From positions 1 to 6,058 of the forward strand of contig JAJYPZ010000084.1 in NCBI GenBank assembly GCA_021794855.1: a stretch of DNA of 6,058 bases. Reading direction: 5' to 3'. Numbering within the stretch: the first letter of the stretch is position 1; each line of letters opens with the position of its first letter. Both the position numbers and the translations under genes were made by a program. This stretch comes from Pseudomonadota bacterium (lineage in GTDB: Bacteria; Pseudomonadota; Gammaproteobacteria; Burkholderiales; Sulfuriferulaceae). The notes beneath the pieces are model-generated. The model was given only the letters and a program-made list of their open reading frames with translations, had not been told where the DNA came from and made no database searches. Shown one piece after another: positions 1 to 6,058 of the stretch.

Positions 1-811
1 TTTGCGCAAACAATCCTAATTCCTGCTCCTGGATGACCGTCGGCAGCAGCACCACGAATTCATCGCCGCCCTGACGGCTGATCGTACCGGAGCAGTCCAT
101 CGATCCCGTCAGCCGGTTTGCCACCGATCTGAGCAATTGATCGCCGATCGCAGGTCCGAGCGAATCATTGATATGCTTGAATTGATCGAGATCCAGAAAC
201 AGTATGGCTAACCGCCGCTCCAGCCCCTGAGCCGCCGATATCGCTTCTTCGAGCCGTTTTTGCAATAGCAGCCGATTAGGCAAATCCGTCAGCGCATCAT
301 GATAAGTCAAATGTTGCATGGCACGATTCGCCGACTGGACTTGTTCCGACATTTGCCTGGTTTCCAGCGTAGCGGCCAGCAACTGTTCGGCGGTCTGCTG
401 CAGTTTAATGACCTGGGCTTCAGACTGGGTCTGCAACATTACGGCAGAATGGACATTGCGCTCGCGCTGCGTTGCCGCGCCCTCGCGCAACAGCGTTTCG
501 TTTTCCCTCGTCTGCGTTACTTTTTCGCGTAAATCGGCCGCGTCTTCGCGTATGTTAACGGCTTCTTCCCGAATATCTGCCGCCGTTTCACGCATGTCGG
601 TCGCGTTTTCGCGCACGACGCTTGCATTTTCGCGTGCGCTCGCGATTTTTTCCCGGCCGGCAACAGATGCTTCATCCTCGCTTACCGCCCGCTCCCGACG
701 CTCGAGATTTTGTTCAAGGAAAGCAGCTACAGAACTGATTTCCGGCGTGCCAGCCTCTGAAACATCCGGAATCCCCATATGGATAAGACTATCCTTGTTT
801 TTTTTACTCAT
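1..811 (-). CDS. Diguanylate cyclase with long R-E heptad coiled coil (3' end outside window)
   Basis: Partial gene: 270 codons are readable from the ATG at 811 and the frame is still open at the left edge. Residues 1-30 are polar and probably flexible. Residues ~31-165 form one long predicted coiled coil with an R-E pair every seven residues from 53 to 116. The GGDEF domain starts at ~166 with the usual HDALTDLPNR (171-180), then FLDLDQFKHINDSLG (205-219) and the catalytic RQGGDEF (246-252). The family makes cyclic-di-GMP from two GTP. The metal-binding and GGDEF residues are intact, so activity is expected, but the RxxD product-inhibition site upstream of GGDEF is absent (D-C-S-G at 239-242). 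No signal peptide, membrane segment or recognisable sensor domain is visible, so it is probably cytosolic, with the coil controlling dimerisation. A good Shine-Dalgarno sequence supports the start. Whether an EAL or other domain follows GGDEF cannot be seen. Confidence 0.94.
   Translation of the reverse strand, partial: MSKKNKDSLIHMGIPDVSEAGTPEISSVAAFLEQNLERRERAVSEDEASVAGREKIASARENASVVRENATDMRETAADIREEAVNIREDAADLREKVTQTRENETLLREGAATQRERNVHSAVMLQTQSEAQVIKLQQTAEQLLAATLETRQMSEQVQSANRAMQHLTYHDALTDLPNRLLLQKRLEEAISAAQGLERRLAILFLDLDQFKHINDSLGPAIGDQLLRSVANRLTGSMDCSGTISRQGGDEFVVLLPTVIQEQELGLFAQ
446..655 (-). repeat. Ten tandem 21-bp units encoding R-E heptads
   Basis: These bases encode residues 53-122 of the GGDEF protein. 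Arg-Glu recurs at exact 7-residue spacing at 53, 60, 67, 74, 81, 88, 95, 102, 109 and 116, with consensus R-E-x-A-x-x-(V/I/L/M). The register extends upstream to R39-E40 and, degenerately, D46-E47. Residues 4 and 7 of most units are Ala/Ile/Val and an aliphatic, which is the a/d core of a coiled coil, placing Arg at e and Glu at f. At DNA level most units begin CGNGAA. The Arg codons vary (CGC, CGG, CGT, AGG) and the rest of each unit has diverged, so this is an old repeat held by protein-level selection and not a recent slippage product. Confidence 0.9.
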
Positions 812-818
812 TACCACT

Positions 819-823
819 CTCCT
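819..823 (-). promoter_or_regulatory. Shine-Dalgarno sequence of the heptad GGDEF gene
   Basis: AGGAG on the minus strand, seven bases before the ATG at 811. It fixes the start and shows that the gene is translated independently of the operon upstream. Confidence 0.7.
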
Positions 824-887
824 GGCAGCTACAGTCGATGATGGATTGAACGCAAAAACCCCTCACAGCCGAATACGCTACAAACTG

Positions 888-948
888 ATCATAAGCTTAA
901 TAACTGAATCGCGGAGAAATTATTTTACCGATTCCGGGTTAAAGTAAA
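888..948 (-). promoter_or_regulatory. Weak candidate promoter elements upstream of the heptad GGDEF gene
   Basis: Two hexamers on the minus strand resemble a sigma-70 -10 box, each with five of six matches. One is TAAAAT at 922-927, with a poor -35 (TTTACT, 943-948) at a short 15-base spacing. The other is TATGAT at 888-893, without a recognisable -35. Neither is strong, and AT-rich sequence gives such matches by chance. They are listed because the gap and the independent ribosome-binding site suggest a promoter somewhere here. Confidence 0.2.
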
Positions 949-985
949 AAAAAGCGGTCGAAAGAGGGAGGCTCATAAAGTCTTT

Positions 986-3199
986 TCATAATGCCGCAAT
1001 ATTACTATTGTTTTTATTAGAATAAGCTTCGTTTGCATTAGGACGGGGTTGAGACAGGAACTCAGTCATTTGTTCGACGGATAGTGGCGCGCTGAAATAA
1101 TAGCCCTGGGCAAAGTCGCACCCTGTTTCGCGCAGCAATTCGAATTGCTCCTGATTTTCGACACCTTCCGCTATCGTCTTTATTCCAAGACTATGCGCCA
1201 TGGAAACAATGGCACTGACTATAGCAGCATCGTCGGGATCGGTGATAATGTCGTGGATAAATATTTTGTCAATTTTAATGATATCGATCGGAAAACGTTT
1301 GAGATAAGTAAGCGAAGAATAACCCGTGCCGAAATCATCGATAGCGAAACGCAAGCCCATTGCCCTCAGCGCCTGTAAGGCTTCAATGTCCGTATCCGCA
1401 TTTTTCATCAATATGCTTTCGGTGATTTCCAGCTCCAGCAATTCCGACGGCATGGAAACGCCTTCCATGACACGCTGCAAACTATGTATCAGATTTTTGC
1501 TGTCGAACTGCCGACCGGAAATATTGACGGCTATGCGTAAATCCGGATAACCGTTTTTTTGCCATAAGCTGTGCTGCTGGCAAGCATTATTCAGCATCCA
1601 TTCGCCGACTTCGACGATCAGACCGGTTTCCTCGAGCAAGGGTATGAATTCGTTCGGCGAGATAAGGTCTGCTTCGCTGCGCTGCCATCGAATCAAAGCT
1701 TCCACTCCGACAATGCCTCCGCTGTCCAGGTCGATCTGCGGCTGATAATGCAATACGAATTCATCCCGGTCGAGAGCATGGCGCAACGCGGTTTCGATAT
1801 GCAATCGACTCATCGCATGAGCATTCATGTCCGCACGATAAAATTCGCTGGTGTTACCGCTACGCTGTTTGGCTCGATACATGGCGATATCTGCATTTTT
1901 CATCAACGTCTGGGTATCGGTCCCGTTGTCGGGATAGAGGCTGATGCCGATGCTGCCGCTGATGAATAACTCGTGACCGTCTATCATAAAAGGCGGCGCC
2001 AGTGCATCGAGGAACTTATCGACGATGGGAACGACATCTTCCGGCGTTGCTACATCGTTCAAAAAACCGACAAATTCATCGCCGCCAAAGCGCGCCACAG
2101 TGTCGCCCTCTCGCACGCAGGCCAATAAACGCGTAGCCATCGCCTGCAACAAGCGGTCTCCTGCTTCATGGCCCAAGGTATCGTTGACCAGCTTGAAACG
2201 GTCCATATCGAGGAACATCACTGCTACCGTCCGCTTGCGCCATTCTGCCCGTTTAAGAGCGTGCTTGAGCCGGTCTACGAACAATATCCGGTTAGGCAGG
2301 CCGGTAAGGACATCGTGATGGGCGAGATGATGCAGACGTTCCTGCGAATGAATGCTTTCGGTAATATCCTTGCCGGAAGAAATATAATGCGTGATTTTAC
2401 CGTTTTCGTCGGCCAATGGCGTAATGGTCACCGCTTCATGATACAGCCGCCCGTCTTTTCTCCGGTTGATGAAAACATTGCGGTACACGTCTCCTTTGAG
2501 CAGGGTTTCCCATATTTGCTGGTAAAACTGCGCATCATGTTTGCCGGATTTGATGACTCTGGGCGTATTGCCTATAACTTCTTTTTTGCTGAAACCGGTA
2601 ATATTTTCAAACGCCGCGTTAATATATTCGATCACCCCGTTGGCGTCCGTGATAAATATCGAATCGGCCACTTTTTCCATGGCGCTGGAAAGTTTGCGAA
2701 TTGCAACTTCCGCCTGTTTGCGTTCGGCAATTTCTGCTGTAAGAGCGGCCGTCCGTTGAGCCACCAAAGTTTCAAGATGCTCTTCGTGTTGTTTTATTAC
2801 CTGAATATTATTGTACAGATCGACAAACACAGAGACTTTGGCACGGAGAATTTCAGGAATTATGGGGGTAAAAATAAAATCGACCGCGCCCAGCGAGTAA
2901 CCCTCGACCATATCGGTTTCGCCCCGGGCATAGGCAGTAACGAAAATAATGGGCGTCGATTCCGACTGCTGACGACTGCGTATCAATCGTGCGGTTTCGA
3001 AGCCGTCCATAATCGGCATCTGCACGTCCAGCAGGATAACAGCAAATTCATGTTCCAATAGGTAACGCAGGGCATCGCGCCCCGATTCGGCAATCACGAC
3101 ATTTTGATTCAATGCTTCCAGCACGGAAACGAGCGCCAGACGCTTGGCCGGATTATCGTCAATGACGAGAATATTGGCTTTTTTGGCTTCTAATTGCAT
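986..3199 (-). CDS. REC-PAS-GGDEF-EAL response regulator (c-di-GMP synthesis/degradation)
   Basis: Complete, 737 residues. A receiver domain (~8-125) has acidic pair D14/D15, phospho-acceptor D58 and T88, but T111 sits where the conserved Lys of the K-P motif belongs. A helical linker (~130-167) leads to a PAS/PAC domain (~168-282), whose ligand cannot be told. The GGDEF domain (~286-455) has HHDVLTGLPNR, an intact GGDEF (372-376) and an intact inhibitory R363-E-G-D366. The EAL domain (~468-716) keeps E500-A-L, N559, E591, D621-D622, K642, E678 and Q698, so phosphodiesterase activity is expected. Both active sites look competent; in such dual proteins one often dominates or the GGDEF acts as a GTP-sensing module, and sequence alone does not decide. 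The protein is cytosolic with no membrane segments. The ATG overlaps the end of cheB by 10 bases and has a good Shine-Dalgarno. It is the likely output of the upstream hybrid kinase (inference from context). The last ~20 residues are a low-complexity Asn-rich tail. Confidence 0.96.
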   Translation of the reverse strand: MQLEAKKANILVIDDNPAKRLALVSVLEALNQNVVIAESGRDALRYLLEHEFAVILLDVQMPIMDGFETARLIRSRQQSESTPIIFVTAYARGETDMVEGYSLGAVDFIFTPIIPEILRAKVSVFVDLYNNIQVIKQHEEHLETLVAQRTAALTAEIAERKQAEVAIRKLSSAMEKVADSIFITDANGVIEYINAAFENITGFSKKEVIGNTPRVIKSGKHDAQFYQQIWETLLKGDVYRNVFINRRKDGRLYHEAVTITPLADENGKITHYISSGKDITESIHSQERLHHLAHHDVLTGLPNRILFVDRLKHALKRAEWRKRTVAVMFLDMDRFKLVNDTLGHEAGDRLLQAMATRLLACVREGDTVARFGGDEFVGFLNDVATPEDVVPIVDKFLDALAPPFMIDGHELFISGSIGISLYPDNGTDTQTLMKNADIAMYRAKQRSGNTSEFYRADMNAHAMSRLHIETALRHALDRDEFVLHYQPQIDLDSGGIVGVEALIRWQRSEADLISPNEFIPLLEETGLIVEVGEWMLNNACQQHSLWQKNGYPDLRIAVNISGRQFDSKNLIHSLQRVMEGVSMPSELLELEITESILMKNADTDIEALQALRAMGLRFAIDDFGTGYSSLTYLKRFPIDIIKIDKIFIHDIITDPDDAAIVSAIVSMAHSLGIKTIAEGVENQEQFELLRETGCDFAQGYYFSAPLSVEQMTEFLSQPRPNANEAYSNKNNSNIAAL

Positions 3200-3768
3200 T
3201 TATTACTCCCCTTTGAATTTTGCAACTCAAGCAAAAACGGAACGATATTTTTTACATCGAGCACGATATCGGCAGCATGACTAGCCAAAGCGGCTGTAGG
3301 CATACTGCTGCATTGCGCAGTTTCCGGGCTCTGAATTATCGTCAGACCGCCGCTGCGTTTTATTGCAATGCAACCACGGGCGCCGTCCTGTCCCGCTCCG
3401 GTCAATATGATTCCCGTCATGTCTTTGCCATAAACTTCGGCAGCCGATTCAAAGAGTACGTCTATGGAAGGACGCGCGTATGATACCTCCGCTTCGGTAG
3501 TTAAAGCAAAATGATTACCCTCGACCAGCAAATGGTAATCGGCCGGAGCAAAATATAATCGCCCCCGCCGAATCAAGGTTTTATCCTGCGCTTCTTCTAC
3601 CGGCATCCGGCAATGCTGTTTCAGAAAACGCGGCAGCACGATACTCGTGTCCGACGCACGATGGAATACCAGCACAATCGTTGCCGGAAAAGTTGGCGGC
3701 AACAAAGGCAACACGATTTTCAATGCCTGAGTACCGCCCAGAGAAGTCCCGATCCCAATAAATTGCAT
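3190..3768 (-). CDS. cheB: Stand-alone CheB-type protein-glutamate methylesterase
   Basis: Complete, 192 residues, all of it the CheB catalytic domain. Enteric CheB is about 350 residues because it has an N-terminal receiver, which is absent here, so phosphorylation cannot control this enzyme in the classical way. The family hydrolyses glutamyl methyl esters (and deamidates Gln) on receptors. The Ser-His-Asp triad is present: S9 in GTSLGG, H36 in VFHRA and D128 in LTGAGQDGARG. RPSIDVLFESAA (99-110) and SSMPTAAL (154-161) are further family signatures. The TGAG instead of TGMG form is, to my knowledge, common in receiver-less CheB. The start codon gives a protein beginning right at the first strand of the domain. 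It begins 5 bases after the cheR stop without a clear Shine-Dalgarno, suggesting coupling to cheR. The symbol denotes the family; the substrate is unknown and need not be a chemotaxis receptor. Confidence 0.94.
   Translation of the reverse strand: MQFIGIGTSLGGTQALKIVLPLLPPTFPATIVLVFHRASDTSIVLPRFLKQHCRMPVEEAQDKTLIRRGRLYFAPADYHLLVEGNHFALTTEAEVSYARPSIDVLFESAAEVYGKDMTGIILTGAGQDGARGCIAIKRSGGLTIIQSPETAQCSSMPTAALASHAADIVLDVKNIVPFLLELQNSKGSNKCN
3206..3212 (-). promoter_or_regulatory. Shine-Dalgarno of the REC-PAS-GGDEF-EAL gene, inside cheB
   Basis: AGGGGAG on the minus strand, six bases before the ATG at 3199 and within the last codons of cheB. It decides the start and lets ribosomes finishing cheB reinitiate, consistent with translational coupling. 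Confidence 0.7.
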
Positions 3769-3773
3769 AGTTG

Positions 3774-4679
3774 TCAGCGTATTTTGCTATACCATTTCTC
3801 CAGACTGTCCATGGCTTCATAATTCGTTTCATAAGGGCTGAAGCGAATCGATTCCATTTGCCCCAGGCCGAGCATACCGAATGTAATCAAGCTGTCATAG
3901 AGCAGTTTATGCACTCTCGCCTGTAAGGACTGATCAAAATAAATCAATACGTTACGGCATAAAATTACGTGAAACTCGTTAAACGACCCGTCCGTTACCA
4001 GATTATGCTGCGACCATACTATGTTTTTTTTCAGGCTGCCGTGAAAAATTGCCCGCCCGTATTGAGCGGTATAATAATCCGTCAGATCGCTTTTTCCGCC
4101 GGCGTTCCGATAATTCTTTTCGTATGCCAGCATTTTTTCCAGAGGATAAATCCCATCTCTGGCCCGAGCCAATATCACTTCATTCATGTCGGTTGCGTAA
4201 AGACGCGACCGGTCATACAGACCTTCTTCCTGCAATAATATCGCCAGCGAATAAACCTCTTCCCCACTTGAACATCCTGCATGCCAGATGCGGATAAACG
4301 GATAGGTACGCAAGCGCGGTATTATTTTTTCACGGAACACGCGATAAAAACCCACATCCCGAAACAAGGCCGTTACATTAATCGACAAGATTAATAAAAA
4401 ACGTTCCATACAAGCCGGATTATAAAGTAGCTTTTCCTGCAAAGCCGATATCGAATTGAGCTTTTCCTCGCGTACGCAATGCCATATGCGCCGCTTGAGC
4501 GAAGCGGGCGCATAATGCCTGAAATCGAATCCGTAATGCAGATAAACGCCCTCGAGCAACAGTATTATCTCGATATTTTCTATATCGTCGTTTCTCTGTT
4601 CGAGACGCAGTACTTGCTGGCTGGAATCCATGGAATCCGGAGCCTTCAGCAGATCCGGGCTATTGGAGAATTCAACCAT
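3774..4679 (-). CDS. cheR: CheR-type protein-glutamate O-methyltransferase
   Basis: Complete, 301 residues (enteric CheR is about 286). It transfers methyl from S-adenosylmethionine to receptor glutamates. The N-terminal helical CheR domain (~35-95) contains YGFDFRHYAPASLKRRI (49-65), followed by NVTALFRD (101-108). The SAM-binding fold has motif I HAGCSSGEE (133-141), ATDMNEVILARARDGIYP (162-179) and the late motif ILCRNVLIYFD (239-249). The C-terminal LGLGQMESI (270-278) replaces the LGHSE form of flagellar CheR, as expected in the subfamily paired with stand-alone CheB and hybrid kinases. There is no C-terminal TPR or PAS extension. An in-frame TGA at 4692-4694 limits the start to 4679 or later; Met17 is a possible alternative because neither start has a strong Shine-Dalgarno. 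It lies 29 bases after the hybrid kinase and 5 before cheB, so methylation and demethylation enzymes are made together. The target may be the neighbouring kinase or a receptor elsewhere (inference). Confidence 0.95.
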   Translation of the reverse strand: MVEFSNSPDLLKAPDSMDSSQQVLRLEQRNDDIENIEIILLLEGVYLHYGFDFRHYAPASLKRRIWHCVREEKLNSISALQEKLLYNPACMERFLLILSINVTALFRDVGFYRVFREKIIPRLRTYPFIRIWHAGCSSGEEVYSLAILLQEEGLYDRSRLYATDMNEVILARARDGIYPLEKMLAYEKNYRNAGGKSDLTDYYTAQYGRAIFHGSLKKNIVWSQHNLVTDGSFNEFHVILCRNVLIYFDQSLQARVHKLLYDSLITFGMLGLGQMESIRFSPYETNYEAMDSLEKWYSKIR

Positions 4680-4708
4680 GCTATTGCATGCTCATACGCA
4701 CTGATACA

Positions 4709-6058
4709 TCAACGATACAGCCAAACACGAAGCAACGACAGCAACTGTTCGGTATTGACCGGTTTGGTAATGTAGTCGGAAGCGCCGGCTTCTATACATT
4801 TTTTACGATCCCCTTTCATGGCTTTCGCCGTCAGGGAAATAATCGGCAAGTTCCTGAACCGGGGCATTTTCCGTATTTCTCTCATCGTTTCGTAACCATC
4901 CATTTCCGGCATCATTACATCCATCAGGACCATTTCGATATTGGGCGATTTTTTCAGTAAATTGATAGCGTCTTTGCCGTTCTCGGCGGAATAGACTTCC
5001 ATCCGGTGCCGTTCCAGCACGGCGGTAAGCGAGAAAATATTGCGCACATCGTCATCTACGATCAATATTTTCTTCCCCGCGAGCATAGGATCGGTTTTAC
5101 GGACCTGCTCGAGTATCCTGCGTTTGAATTCGGGAAGATCGGCCTCGACCTGATGCAGGAATAAAGTCACCTCATCGAGCAAGCGTTCGGGCGAACGCAC
5201 GTCCTTGACGATAACGGACTTGATCACTTTCTTAAGGCGCGTTTCTTCAGCCTGCGTCAAATCTCTTGCCGTGTACACAATAATAGGCAAGGTGCGCAGA
5301 CTCAGATCCTTCTTGATTTCTTCGATCACTGCAAATCCGTTGGTATCGGGCAATTCCAGATCGAGCACCATGCAATCGAAGCGGGTCTGCTTGAGCGCCT
5401 CCAGCGCTTCGGCGCCGGTCGCAGCTGTCGTGATATTGACATCTTTGTTCCCGATCAATTCCACGATACGGTTGCGTTCTTCTGGCTGATCTTCCACGAC
5501 CAGCAGATTCTTCATTTTCCGCGCCAGAAAATCTTCCATCCGAGCAAACGATTTATGCAGGTCAGCGCTGTCTACAGGCTTGGGTATCCAAGCCAGCGCT
5601 CCCAGCTTGCGGCTACGTTCGTCTTCGCCTTCCGCAGAAATGATGTGCACCGGAATATGCCGCGTTGCCGCTTCATGTTTTAAATTGTCGAGTATCGCCC
5701 AACCGCTCATATCCGGCAATTGAATATCCAGTGTAATCGCATCGGGCCGATATTGCCGGGCGAGCATCATGGCCGTATGTCCTTGCATCGCGATCAACGC
5801 CTTGAAGCCGCGCTCATGGGCAAAATCGCGCAACATGCCCGCAAAGGCCGGGTCGTCTTCAACGATGAGTATGAGTCGGTCACCCGGTTGTATGGTAGCC
5901 CTGTCGTCCTCCAGCGATTCGGTCACCAGCACCAGCGGCGTAAATTCGTGATTGTCGCCGGGAACGGCCGCGCTGACTTCCATCTCCAGTGTCGAGGGCC
6001 GAAGCAAAGAATTGCGGGCTTCCGTCCTGGACAAGGATACCTCGCCAGCAACCGGAAC
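4709..6058 (-). CDS. Hybrid sensor histidine kinase, C-terminal part with three receiver domains
   Basis: Partial: 449 residues are visible and the frame is open to the right edge, so the start lies outside. A TTG at 6034 is internal, as coding sequence continues through it. Numbering from the edge, residues 1-60 are a linker, followed by three complete receivers. REC1 (~62-176) has acceptor D111, S141 and K160-P. REC2 (~184-300) has D233, T263 and K285-D-V-R-S-P-E-R. REC3 (~329-446) has D335-D337, acceptor D380 in LMDVMMPEMDGYE, T410 and K432-P. The gene ends three residues after VWL with no output domain. This tail (VRSPERLLDE, HQVEADLP, LTAKAMKGDRKK, LLSLLRVWLY) strongly matches the large hybrid kinases with HAMP/GAF-HisKA-HATPase upstream of three RECs, so it should be a kinase C-terminus and not a free response regulator; the kinase core itself is not seen. 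REC domains accept phosphate from His; three in one chain suggest branched or gated relay. It leads the cheR-cheB-GGDEF/EAL operon. Confidence 0.92.
   Translation of the reverse strand, partial: VPVAGEVSLSRTEARNSLLRPSTLEMEVSAAVPGDNHEFTPLVLVTESLEDDRATIQPGDRLILIVEDDPAFAGMLRDFAHERGFKALIAMQGHTAMMLARQYRPDAITLDIQLPDMSGWAILDNLKHEAATRHIPVHIISAEGEDERSRKLGALAWIPKPVDSADLHKSFARMEDFLARKMKNLLVVEDQPEERNRIVELIGNKDVNITTAATGAEALEALKQTRFDCMVLDLELPDTNGFAVIEEIKKDLSLRTLPIIVYTARDLTQAEETRLKKVIKSVIVKDVRSPERLLDEVTLFLHQVEADLPEFKRRILEQVRKTDPMLAGKKILIVDDDVRNIFSLTAVLERHRMEVYSAENGKDAINLLKKSPNIEMVLMDVMMPEMDGYETMREIRKMPRFRNLPIISLTAKAMKGDRKKCIEAGASDYITKPVNTEQLLSLLRVWLYR

Larger units (their letters stand above)
812..985 (-). 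other. Intergenic gap between GGDEF-EAL gene and heptad GGDEF gene
   Basis: This 174-base stretch is the only sizeable gap in the window. On the minus strand it starts with an eight-T run (946-953) about 30 bases after the stop codon, but I find no convincing GC-rich stem before it, so a rho-independent terminator is not supported. It is AT-rich in the middle and ends with the Shine-Dalgarno sequence. It probably carries a promoter for the downstream gene, though read-through from the operon is possible. No small ORF with a ribosome-binding site or clear RNA structure was recognised. Confidence 0.5.

Noticed and set aside
886..899. Short palindromes TGATCA and TAAGCTTA as a possible operator
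   Set aside because: Both are short restriction-site-like palindromes expected by chance in AT-rich sequence, with no repeated partner site.
318..947. Plus-strand open frame of 209 codons with a repeated S-R pattern
   Set aside because: It is the antisense shadow of the heptad repeat in the minus-strand GGDEF gene; the S-R periodicity simply mirrors the R-E codons, and the encoded sequence resembles no known family.
946..975. Possible rho-independent terminator after the GGDEF-EAL gene
   Set aside because: An eight-T run is present on the minus strand, but the preceding bases pair over only about three positions before mismatching, too weak for a terminator stem.
1571..1969. Plus-strand open frame of 132 codons inside the EAL/GGDEF region
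   Set aside because: Antisense to conserved EAL and GGDEF coding sequence, with no family resemblance of its own.
2168..3061. Plus-strand open frame of 297 codons
   Set aside because: It lies wholly antisense to the REC-PAS-GGDEF-EAL gene, whose domains and catalytic residues are unmistakable on the other strand; the plus-strand product has no recognisable domain.
6032..6034. TTG as the start codon of the triple-receiver protein
   Set aside because: The frame continues open upstream to the window edge, no Shine-Dalgarno precedes the TTG, and the linker and receiver sequence match the tail of large hybrid kinases.

Overview
The window comes from a bacterial chromosome, and every gene I can support lies on the minus strand. 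Base composition is roughly balanced. The protein sequences look like those of a free-living gammaproteobacterium. A methanotroph-type (Methylococcales) host is a guess from overall protein style and is not shown by any marker gene here. I see no tRNA, rRNA, insertion sequence, CRISPR array or phage gene.

Reading in the direction of transcription (right to left), the layout is as follows. (1) 6058-4709 is the C-terminal part of a large hybrid histidine kinase; its sensor and kinase domains lie beyond the right edge, and three receiver domains in a row are visible. (2) 4679-3774 is a CheR-type protein-glutamate methyltransferase. (3) 3768-3190 is a CheB-type methylesterase made of the catalytic domain only. 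(4) 3199-986 is a 737-residue REC-PAS-GGDEF-EAL protein, a cyclic-di-GMP enzyme controlled by phosphorylation. (5) After a 174-base gap, 811-1 is the N-terminal part of a second GGDEF protein; its catalytic domain runs off the left edge.

Genes 1 to 4 are packed as an operon. The gaps are 29 and 5 bases, followed by a 10-base overlap between cheB and the GGDEF-EAL gene. The hybrid kinase + CheR + stand-alone CheB + response regulator arrangement is, from general knowledge, a recurring cassette in environmental bacteria, separate from classical flagellar chemotaxis operons. No MCP, CheA or CheW is visible. The likely logic (inference) is that the kinase passes phosphate to its own receivers and to the receiver of the GGDEF-EAL protein, changing c-di-GMP levels, while CheR/CheB may tune the kinase or another receptor by reversible methylation.

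The most distinctive features are a run of ten uninterrupted R-E heptads in the N-terminal coiled coil of the left-hand GGDEF protein, the loss of the RxxD inhibitory site in that same protein, and replacement by Thr of the conserved receiver-domain Lys in the REC-PAS-GGDEF-EAL protein. I found no wholly new system. The best candidate for novelty is the heptad-coil diguanylate cyclase next to the methylation/phosphorelay cassette.
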